Part shown: piece after piece, positions 12,717 through 22,500 of the stretch | Layout of the letters: the number at the start of each line of letters is the position of its first letter | Numbering within the stretch: position 1 is the first letter of the stretch | Assembly (NCBI GenBank): GCA_017979445.1 | Contig: CM030709.1 | Location: forward strand, 4,878,001 to 4,942,000 | Source of the DNA: Akebia trifoliata | Lineage: Eukaryota > Streptophyta > Magnoliopsida > Ranunculales > Lardizabalaceae | Direction: 5' to 3' | Length of the DNA stretch: 64,000 bases | Program-made: the position numbers and the translations under genes | The notes under the pieces: generated by a model | The model's input: the letters and a program-made list of their open reading frames with translations, nothing else | The model's database searches: none | Told to the model about the DNA's origin: nothing

Positions 12717-13404
12717 GGGTACGTTTGATTGCACATGGAAAATAGGGTGGAAAATCAATTTCCATGGAAAATGACATTTTTCAAGTGTTTGATTGTACAT
12801 GGAAATGGAAATTTATTTTCCACCCCATTCAAAAAGTTTACTAAATAATGGATTTCACTTTCCCACCCATATGGGTGGGAAAATGAAATCCACCCATATT
12901 TTTCATCCTCAATTCTTCCCTACCACTACCACCACCACCACCATTACACTAACCTCGCTGTCGTCGTCATCGCCGTCGCCGTCGACTCCGTTGCCGACCA
13001 CCTTTTCTCTCTCTCTTTTCTTCTTTTTCTTCTTCTCCTTCTTCTCCATCCCTCACCTCCTTCGCTACCACCACCACCACGGTCTCCCCCCATCTTTGTC
13101 ACTTACCTCCGTCGTCGCCGCCGCCACCGTCACAGCTGCCATCGTCATCGTCGCCGTCGCCGCCACCACCGTCGCCACATCCTCCCCCCTCCCTCTTCCT
13201 CGTCATCTTCTTCTTCCTCTCCCCTCCTCTCATCTTCTTCTTCCTTTTCCTCTTCTTCTTTTTTCTCATATTTTTTCTATGATTTTATCCAAGTGAAATC
13301 AAACAATGGAATTTGATTTTCCAACCCTACCTATTTTCTACAACTAATTTTCCATGGATTTCAAATTCCATGGAAAGTGACTTTCCATGCAATCAAACAT
13401 ACCC
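12717..13404. mobile_element. PIF/Harbinger-like non-autonomous element (Tourist type)
   Basis: Terminal inverted repeats 'gggtacgtttgattgca' and 'tgcaatcaaacatacccT-type' end are flanked by the trinucleotide TTA on both sides (12714-12716 and 13405-13407), the classic target duplication of this superfamily. Subterminal 'tttccatggaaa' words recur near both ends. The interior (about 12930-13260) is low-complexity CCA/TCG/CTT repeat, which makes an artefactual 167-codon open frame. No transposase. Confidence 0.8.
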
Positions 13405-14145
13405 TTAGGGTTTTTTTGAAATCCCCCAAGTGAACCTTGGGCTATTTTATATCCACAAGCAATGAAGGTTTTTTTTTTTTTTTAAATTCCCTACAAAATT
13501 GATGATAGGAATAAATGCATGGATCTGCTTGTAGAAGTTGGTCGGATTTTGAACTTGGGCTAATGGGTTGATTTTTATGATAAAATAGGTGTTTGATGGG
13601 TCTATGGATTTGGACGCAATGGTGATCAGTCATAATAACTCCTTATCAATTGATCTTCATGCCTTTGCTTCAATTATAGAGCAAACCTATAAAGTGAAAA
13701 AAAAAAATTTAAACGAAAAGAGAGGAAGGAGTAGAGCATAGAAAAGAATTTTCTTTGAAAAATAAGAAATCGTAGAAGAAAGTGAAAATAAATTTTAAGA
13801 GAAGATTTTTTTTTCCCGAGGAACAAATCTTAGAAAAAAGAAAATATGTTCTAAGGATTTTAATAAAAAGAAATAGAGAAAAGTGACTTCGATATCATAA
13901 TAGGATTCTCCAATCGGATTGAGGTAGATCTATTCCAAATATCTAATCTAGAAGTAACTTTTTTCTTGTAGAATTTTAAACTCTTATTCTTGAAAAGAAA
14001 ATGATATCATCTTCTTTTAGGATTTTTTCTTCGAAGATAATCTTTAAAAGAGAGAGAGACACACACACAAATAATTATAAGTATTTTTGTTTATTTCCAA
14101 AATATTACAAGTATTGTTGAAACTATCATATAGTGTTGACACTTA

Positions 14146-14488
14146 CAATGTGTTTGGATTGAGAGAAGTGGAGAGAAGAGAAACCCATCAAAAAAAGAGA
14201 AGAGAAATTCAATCTCTCCACCATGTTTGGATTTCTAGGAGGGAAATTGGGATAGTTTTGGAATTTGAAAATGTCTTAAAAGGAATCTGGGGGTAGAGTT
14301 GGAATTATAAATTTATTTAAAAGGGTTTCTCTCCACTTTTAGAGAGAAAGAAAACTCACATTCTTTCCTTTTTCTTCTTTCCAATTTTTTTTCTTTTCTC
14401 TCACCCACTTATAACAATCCAAACAAGAGAAATGGAGAGAAATTCATTTATGTTCTCTTCTCTTAATTTCTCTCAATCTAAGCACAAT
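14146..14488. repeat. MITE with about 20-bp terminal inverted repeats
   Basis: The left end 'tgtgtttggattgagagaa' is mirrored by the right end 'ttctctcaatctaagcaca'. Subterminal 'ggagagaagag' and 'tctcttctctt' words also face each other. Non-coding. The superfamily was not determined because the target duplication is unclear. Confidence 0.6.
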
Positions 14489-14528
14489 ATTAGAGAATGG
14501 TTTGTCAACACACTATGTGATAGTAATC

Positions 14529-14770
14529 CTGAGGGGTTGGCTCAAAGGAAATTTCAGATCGATAAGGGGTTAATGCTCGTAAGTCATGATTCGTGAGTTT
14601 GATACCCAACATGAGCATTGATTCCTCAGGGGCCACCGGCGAGGGCACACCCTCACTTACCTAGTACGTGTGATATGTGGGTGTTGCATGTGCCCTAGGA
14701 CTAGTCCTTGACCAAGACCATGGTTTATGAATTGAGCAAAGCTAATATAGGTCGATCTATTGTCTATTGG
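14529..14770 (+). repeat. Candidate tRNA-derived SINE
   Basis: Box-A-like 'ttggctcaaagg' is followed about 60 bp later by box-B-like 'gagtttgatacccaac', the spacing of an internal RNA polymerase III promoter. The body then runs through 'cctcacttacctagtacgtg' to a TA-rich tail. Its layout resembles the better supported SINE at 53077-53278. No target duplication was identified. Confidence 0.4.
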
Positions 14771-14790
14771 GATACTTGATTATATATATA

Positions 14791-14827
<37 letters not shown>

Positions 14828-14829
<2 letters not shown>

Positions 14830-15209
14830 GTCCCGTTCAGCACCCTAAGCTTTACCACACACTTTAACAAACGTGTTTTGTCTTACATGGGTTAGAAGTT
14901 TTGGAATTGGCTGATTTTTGGTGAGGATGATCTCTATGGTGAGGAGATCATCCTCACCAAAAATCAGCTCATTCCAAAACTTCTAACCCCATCAAAAATG
15001 GTTTACAAAAAATGGACGGTCCACGATTTTTCAACGTGTAAACATGGGGTTAAACATTTCGGAATTGGCTGATTTTTGGGGAGGATGATCTTCTAATCAT
15101 AGAGATCATCCTCACCAAAAATCAGCCCATTCCAAAACTTCTAACCCATGTAAGACAAAAAAACGTTTGTTAAAGTGTGTGGTAAAACTTAGGGTGCTGA
15201 ACATTTCCC
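14828..15209 (+). mobile_element. Double-hairpin (TA)n element, copy 1
   Basis: Family A. Left end GGGTCCCGTTCAGCACC, right end GGTGCTGAACATTTCCC. Type I ends contain 'ttaccacacactttaacaaa'. Inside are two hairpins, each with arms containing 'ctgatttttggtgaggatga' (or the 'ggggaggatga' variant) and its complement, joined by a spacer containing 'aaaaatggacggtccacg'. (TA)n tracts flank both sides. 382 bp. Confidence 0.85.
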
Positions 15210-15229
15210 TATATATATATATATATATA

Positions 15230-15604
15230 GCGTTCAATGGCTAACAGTTTGGCAAACATTTTGGCAAACACATTTTTCAAAACATGGGTTAGAGGTCTTG
15301 GAATGGGCTGATTTTTGGTGAGGATGATCTCTACAGTGAGGAGATCATCATCACCAAAAATCAGCCCATTCCAAAACTTCTAACCCCATCAAAAATGGTT
15401 TACAAAAAATGGACGGTTCACGATTTTTTCAACTTGTAAACTGGGGCTAGAAGTTTTGGAATGAGCTGATTTTTGGTGAGGATGATCTCCTCACCGTAGA
15501 GATCATCCTCACAAAAAATCAGCCCATTCCAAGACCTCTAACCCATGTTTTGAAAAAGTGTTTGCCAAAATATTTGCCAAACTGTTGGCCATTGAACGGG
15601 ACCC
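15230..15604 (-). mobile_element. Double-hairpin (TA)n element, copy 2 (type II ends)
   Basis: Same hairpin core and spacer as its neighbours, but the outer arms are different: 'cgttcaatggctaacagttt' on the left and 'aactgttggccattgaacgg' on the right. It is separated from copies 1 and 3 only by TA tracts. 375 bp. Strand assignment is arbitrary, taken with the GGGACCC end on the right. Confidence 0.85.
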
Positions 15605-15619
15605 ATATATATATATATA

Positions 15620-16000
15620 GGGTCCCGTTCGCCACCCTTAGTTTTACCACACACTTTAACAAACGCGTTTTGTCTTACATGGGTTAGAAGTTTCGGAATG
15701 AGCTGATTTTTGGTGAGGATGATCTCTATGGTGAGAAGATCATCCTCACCAAAAATCAGCTCATTCCAAAACTTATAACCCCATCAAAATTGATTTACAA
15801 AAAATGGACGGTCCACGATTTTTCAACGTGTAAACATGGGGCTAAACATTTCGGAATGGGCTGATTTTTGGGGAGGATGATCTTCTAATCATAGAGATCA
15901 TCCTCACCAAAAATCAGCTCATTCCAAAACTTCTAACCCATGTAGGACAAAAAACGTTTGTTAAAGTGTGTGGTAAAACTTAGGGTGCTGAACATTTCCC
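15620..16000 (+). mobile_element. Double-hairpin (TA)n element, copy 3
   Basis: Type I ends: GGGTCCCGTTCGCCACC on the left, GGTGCTGAACATTTCCC on the right. It shares rare variants ('ggtgagaagatc', 'aacttataacc') with copy 12 at 61899-62279, and I counted only about five differences between the two. 381 bp, followed by a (TA)n tract to about 16046. Confidence 0.87.
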
Positions 16001-16010
16001 ATATATATAT

Positions 16011-16046
<36 letters not shown>

Positions 16047-16109
16047 ATTTTGTCATTGCATGCAATATTTTTGATAGTAATAAAAATTTCAATAATTATT
16101 TAGAAAAGA

Positions 16110-16282
16110 ATAATGCTAAAGTGACTCAGGTTGGAATCTCATATCCCACTTCTTGACGTGAAAGTGTATGGGAACCATAAATATTATTCATCGAGATAGA
16201 TACAAGTAAAAAACAACTATACTTACTATCCACTTTCACGTCAAGAAGCGCCTCCAGTTTGAGGTCACTCCAACATGACTCG
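16110..16282. repeat. Foldback MITE, family B
   Basis: Left arm words 'taatgctaaagtgactcagg' and 'cccacttcttgacgtgaaag' are mirrored by 'ctttcacgtcaagaagcg' and 'gaggtcactccaacatgact'. The loop holds 'atcgagatagatacaag'. About 173 bp. Confidence 0.75.
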
Positions 16283-16313
16283 AAAAGAAAATTTCACTTA
16301 TTTATTTTTATTT

Positions 16314-16345
16314 AATATATATTATATTATATTATATTATATTAA
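16314..16345. repeat. (TATAT)n pentanucleotide microsatellite
   Basis: A short tandem array of the ATATT/TATAT unit is visible on reading. No adjacent gene function is evident. Confidence 0.8.
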
Positions 16346-16884
16346 TTTGATTAATTAGTATTTGACTTAAAAGTTGGTGCGGCAATAGAGATTGCTGGAA
16401 AAGAAAAAAAAGGCACAGATCTAAGTGGACAGTTTTACAAGTGAGAGCTGATGCAGCTGGCTCTTGTCCAATGTCCTCGAAATCAGTAGTCCATTTAATG
16501 TCGCCACGTGTAATAATCTGAAGACAGCTTCTTCCCATGATGCAGGTGTTGAAGAGAGAAGGCGCAAAGGCCTTTATTGCTTGAAGCTGGATCCTGGCCG
16601 AGATCTCGCTGGCTGTCGGTTTTAACTTTAATTTTTCTTTTTAAACTTTATTATTTATTAATTTATTTACTAACCTCAGAAAATACCCCTGTTTTTCTAT
16701 TAAAATTACGAAAATGCCCCACCGGGACTAATGGAATAATAATTCTCAAAAGTATATAAGGAGATAATAGGAGTCATCACTCAGTCAAACGAAATACTGA
16801 AGAACAAGGACTTCTCCTTACCAATTATTGAAGAATTTTCGTTTTCATAATAAAAGCTTAATAAAATAAGGGTACTATAGGCTA

Positions 16885-17382
16885 GGAGTGCAACTTGATT
16901 CGGTTTGATTTGGTTTGAGGTCAAATTGGATCCGAACCAACATAGGTCGATTCCACTAAATAAGAATCAAAATCCATTGGAATCAAACCAACCCAAACTG
17001 AACTAAAGTTGGTTTGATTCGATTCGATTCTATAGATTGTCAATATTCTATAAATTGTAAGTATAATATTTTTTAATGAAAAAACAAACAAATAATAAAC
17101 ATAAAATTTCATGCAATAATCACTAATCTTTTCATAAAAAGAATTTATCCATAAAAATCACTAATATATATCCTAATCCCTAAAATAATTCATAAATATA
17201 TATATATATATTGTATAGGGGTTTGGTTCTATACAAGTTTGATCTAAGAACCAAATCAAATTGAACGGTTCTTCATTTTCATAACCGGAACATAACCGCA
17301 ACTTATTCTAAATTGAATCAAACCAGTTCAAAACTATCAGTTTGGTTTGATTCTCGATTTTAACCAGACCAAGTTGCACCCT
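16885..17382. mobile_element. MULE-type MITE with 11-bp target duplication
   Basis: The terminal inverted repeats begin 'ggagtgcaacttgattcggt' and, read from the right, 'aagggtgcaacttggtctgg'. The flanks carry the perfect repeat ACTATAGGCTA at 16874-16884 and 17384-17394. Nine to eleven bp is the usual target-duplication size for Mutator-like elements. About 498 bp, non-coding. Confidence 0.75.
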
Positions 17383-18148
17383 TACTATAGGCTAATGTTG
17401 TTTTAGATTTTTTATTAATAAAAACTAGGGTAATTAAGATATAACTTGAATACCGATGACATAGTCCTTGATCAAGATTAATGATTAGTAATTAGTAATT
17501 AGTAGGTGAAGATAGGTGTTGACATGATACTCCACAATTAACTATAAATTCTTTCCTCGAGATACACATGAAGAGATATATGGTTCTTTATGCACCACCA
17601 CATCAAGTCGGTGTTGAACATGGTGTCCAACGAATATAGTTCAACATTTTCCCCTTATACTTTTTTTTTTCTTTTTTAATTGTTAGTATACGTATCAATA
17701 CTCATAGACTATGGTAAGTTTTAATCTTTAATTTTTTCCCCTAAAATTCTCTAGATTATTTTTCCAAAAATATTTGATTTTCAACTTTGGATTACCATGA
17801 AAAGACCACCACTTGTTCTTCACACAAGTTGGTGAAATATTCAATTCATTCTAGACACAAAAGAAGTAAATAATTGAACGTGATTGAGAATGAGAATAAT
17901 AATAATAGATACAAACACCCTTTCAACAATAGGATGACTCTAAGAAAAATATGAATAAGGGATTGACATTAATCGTTTAGTTGACCACAAATCTTTGAAA
18001 TAAGACTTTGGGATTGACGAGGATGAACTGATGATTTTCTTTTCTTCATCTTGAAATAATGAGTGGAAAATAAATAAAATTTTAACCTTAGATGACTTTG
18101 CCAAATATATCAAGTACAGAGGATGATTGATATTTTAAATAAAATTAA

Positions 18149-18168
18149 GGGGGGGGGGGGGGGGGGGG
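18149..18168 (+). repeat. Poly-G tract (20 G)
   Basis: Twenty consecutive Gs in otherwise AT-rich DNA about 350 bp upstream of the CNGC15 leader. It could form a G-quadruplex but is also a typical site of length error. Confidence 0.9.
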
Positions 18169-18539
18169 TATTTCGGTCATTTTAACTGATACTAATAGAA
18201 GACTATGGTCAAAGACTTACCCCAAGGGGTTCTTTAACATTTGTGTCCCACAACAAAAGTAAAAGACACCGAAAGGTAAAGATGAAGGGAGAGGATGCAA
18301 GCAAGGCAAAGTAAAACCCAAATAAGAAGAAAATAAAGTAAACGCTTTGACACGTGTTCAAATATTATGGACTATGAGTATCCATAGTAGTCAACTCTCT
18401 TCGTGGGTTTTTTTATTTTATTTTTGTTAAAAACGTATCTTCCCCATTTGGTCCTTCTCTCTTGTCTGGAGAGACAGAGAGCTCCATCTCTCCCTTTTTC
18501 TCTCCATATATTTCAGTTATGGGGAGAGAAGAGAGAGAG

Positions 18540-18659
18540 AAAGAGAGAGATTCTAACTTCTAACCATATACTTTGATCTTTCACTTAATCAAATTCTTTA
18601 TTTATTTCAATTTTTTTTAATACAAAACTGGGTATTGATCAAAATTCTGAAATTTTCAC

Positions 18660-18701
<42 letters not shown>

Positions 18702-18738
18702 GTGATCGATATTCGTCGGCAAAAGTGGAAAAATGTTT
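18540..18738 (+). other. Inferred 5'-UTR exon of CNGC15
   Basis: A GA-rich leader with an (AG)n tract at 18664-18699 is followed by a splice donor (TTTGTAAGT, GT at 18739). A matching acceptor TGCAG ends at 19525, 34 bp before the coding ATG, so a 787-bp leader intron is likely. The transcription start position is inferred only. Confidence 0.5.
18664..18699 (+). repeat. (AG)n microsatellite in leader
   Basis: About 18 AG units in the inferred CNGC15 5' UTR. GA/CT-rich leaders are common in plant genes and may attract GAGA-binding BBR/BPC proteins. Function here is inference. Confidence 0.85.
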
Positions 18739-19559
18739 GTAAGTTCTTGTATTTCTTGCTCTCTGAATTATTCAAAGTAGTTATACATATTTGTTTCTCA
18801 TTGTGTGGTTTTGTGGGTATTAATAATAGGTTCTTAATCTCTCTTTATCTAATTACAATAAGAAAAATTGGTTCTTTTTTTAATTTCTTTTTTACTTCAA
18901 GTTGAGATTTTAGTTAGAAGTTATAAGTTAGAACACAACCCTTTTGCATACAGTTTGTTGACTTCTTTTTATCTTGTTTAATTTCCTTGTTCAATGTCAA
19001 AGTAGATTTTTTTTTTTTCAAAATTTCAAAAATTTCTCCATTTTATGCTTGATTGGATCAATTCAAGTGACCACATTTTTCCTATTTAATCTGTAGACTT
19101 GAAATTCTTAGTGAGAAAAAGTTCCAATTGAATCAACTAATGTTTTTGTTCATCTTTTAGCAGAATGTTTTTTTAGTGATTTGGTAATTTGGGTATCAAT
19201 TATCTAAATTTTTTGATAAATGGGGAAATTTTAATTTTAAATTTGAAAAAAAAAAAAAAAAAAAAAGATAAAAGGAATTTGGAAATTCAAAAGAAAACCC
19301 GAGGAGAATCTCTTTTTGTAGTTATAGATATGCCTTGATCACATGTTTGACCTGCACTTTTGATCCAAAAGGAGAAGTAGCTTCTTCAACTTGATAGTAT
19401 ATTTTTTTTTCACATGGTTCCTGAGATAAAAGTGTTATTGAGATATTTAAGCTCTTGTGGCTGAGAACTTGAAATGGTGATCTATGCCCTGATATTTATG
19501 AATCTGTGGCCTTCTTTTATTGCAGATCAAAGCCACTAATTGAAACCGCAGTGGGTGCA

Positions 19560-22500
19560 ATGGCTTATGATAATTCAAGATCTGTAAGGTCCGGATTTCT
19601 ATTTTTTCCGTAATATTCCATAGATTTCAATGAAATTTACGATTAATCTTGAGTTCAATTGATTTTCATCTATATAATCTTGGTTAATCTGAACTTAAAG
19701 TAATTAGTACTAAATGGGTAGTCTTTTTCTTTTTTTTTTTTTTTGGTGGGAGGGGATTAGATTATATTTATAACCAAATATGGCCTTAAGGTCTAGGACA
19801 ATAATCTGTTTTTGAATCTATGTTTTGCATAAATTTTCAGGTTTGAAGAGGATCTTGAAGTTGAGAAGTTCACAACAAATAAAGGAGATAATGTTATTAA
19901 ACTCTTGTACAAGATCGATGGTACAAAGATGCCAGAGTCAGGCTCCAAGAAGTCCGGGAACAAGAGACCCAGTCAAGTAGGCAGGTCCTTGAAAGCTAAA
20001 GTACTATCAAGAGTGTTTTCTGAGGACTATGAGAGAGTAAAGAAGAAGATATTGGATCCTCGAGGACCTATCTTACGACGATGGAACAAAATTTTCTTAG
20101 TTGCATGTTTAATTTCTCTTTTTGTGGATCCTCTTTTTTTTTACTTGCCGGAAGTTCAGGATGAGGCATGTATAGATTTGGGGATACCCCTTGAAGTAGC
20201 CCTCACAAGTATACGGTCAATAGCCGATGTGTTTTATGTGATTCAGATTTTCGTTCGGTTCCAAACTGCTTACGTTGCTCCCTCCTCTCGTGTGTTTGGG
20301 AGAGGAGAGCTTGTTATAGACCCTTCGAAGATTGCCTCAAGGTACCTTAGAAAGGGATTTTGGATCGACTTCGTAGCTGCACTACCCATTCCACAGGTAT
20401 AATACTAACATTTCCTTTATGTTCATAGTATCTTTGTTTCAATTCTAATACCTATTTTTAATTGAGTTGTAAACTTGATTTTTTATCCTAGTTACCATAG
20501 CTAATTTTGGGTTTCGAGAATGTATCGATTTCCATCCAATTAAAACTTCAAGAGTTTTTATTTTTATTTATTCTTTACATATTGCAGATGTTAATTTGGG
20601 CTGTAATCCCAAATCTAACGGGTTTCACAATGACCAATACTAAAAACGTACTTCGGTTCAGCATCATTTTCCAATACCTCCCAAGGCTATTTCTTATCTT
20701 TCCACTCTCATCGCAAATTGTCAAGGCCACGGGGGTCGTGACAGAGACAGCATGGGCCGGGGCTGCTTATAACCTCATGCTCTATATGTTGGCAAGCCAT
20801 GTAAGTACCAATTTCTTCTCTCTTCGATTATCTTTTATATATCTACATGTTGGCTTAGGAAGCCTTATACCCATTCAACAACTTTAATATATACATGTAT
20901 TTTTCGAGTAATTGGTAGTTTCAGCTTACATTAAATCTGATTTTGAACCGTCTCTGAGCACATATATATGAGCAAAATTGTAAGATATATGTGTATTTCT
21001 CGTATCTCATCTTCTCATTTCTCCGAAATACCCATTGGTATTATGTGGATTTGTTGGTAGTTGATGGTTGTGTTGTGAGATGTTTAGTATTCTTATTGGG
21101 CTTGGACTTCAAGAGGCAAAACAGTATCAAGAGGGGATTTTTTTTGGGTATATATGTATTTTCGTGGCAGGGTTTTTAATGTTTTTGGTATTATGTGGGT
21201 TTTTAACAGTATCAGAGAGTGTAATATTTATCGTCGATAGTGGATTTTTCTCCTTCTCCACCTTGGACGTAGGCAATATGCTGAACCACGTAAATTTGTG
21301 TTCTATGTGTGATCGTTTCATCTTTATTTTTTTTTTCTCTTGTTATGCTTCTGCTCAACAAGTTGGATATGAAAAATAGTATTTTGATGAAATACTCAGC
21401 TTAGATTTTTTTTCCCCACTTTTTTTATAACCTATTTGCTTCTGTTTTCTATTAAATCTGAAACATAACCAACAACCCATTCACTTTGCTTTGTAATAAG
21501 GTATTAGGGGCCTGTTGGTATCTCTTATCGATTGAGCGACAAGAATCATGTTGGAGAAAGGTCTGTAGTTTGGAAAGTGCATCTTGCAATTATGGATTCT
21601 TCGATTGCCGTAAGAAGAGTGACTCTGGCCGAGATGTCTGGTTCAAATCAAGCAATGTTACACAACTTTGTGATCCAAATAAGAGCTTCTTTACATTCGG
21701 TATATATGCTGATGCATTGACTTCCAAAGTTACATCTTCGATGTTCTTCAACAAGTACTTCTACTGTCTTTGGTGGGGCCTAAAGAACTTGAGGTAAATA
21801 TTATGTAACCCCAAGTTTATACTCCTTAACGAATACCACACACCTGTTATAAGCTTTTAATTCAATGGTGTACCTCTGCAGTTGTTTAGGACAAAATCTA
21901 TTGACAAGCACTTATGTCGGGGAAATAAGCTTTGCTATCATCATTGCCATTCTTGGGTTGGTCCTTTTTGCACTTCTCATTGGGAATATGCAAGTAAGTC
22001 TATCCGTTTTTACCGTCTTTTGGCTCAAAACCAAGTTTTGAACTGTAACGGGTTCAATTCTGATCTTAAATATTCTAATTACTTTTCTTAATATTTCATT
22101 AACAGACGTATCTCCAATCTACAACAGTACGCTTGGAAGAGTGGAGGATCAAGAGAACTGACACCGAACAATGGATGCACCACAGGCAACTACCGCAGGA
22201 ATTGAAGCAATGTGTAAGAAGATATGATCAATATAAGTGGCTTGCAACCCGAGGAGTGGATGAAGAAACTCTTCTCAAGGCCTACCAATGGACTTACGTA
22301 GAGACATCAAACGCCACCTATGTCTTGATCTAGTTCGACGAGTAAGCTCTGTCTCTTGTCTTCTAATTATTATTCTTATTTCATATAGAATGGGACTCGA
22401 TAAAGGGACGCCACAATTGTTCAGTAAATTACTTGCAGTAATTATATACAAGAACTACAAATGAAAATTGTCGAAATTAAGATTGACTCTTGAGTCAGAA

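Noticed and set aside
12793..13296. A 167-codon open frame on the plus strand
   Set aside because: It is low-complexity Ser/Thr/Leu/Phe sequence from CCA/TCG/CTT repeats inside a Harbinger-like element. No domain or splice context.
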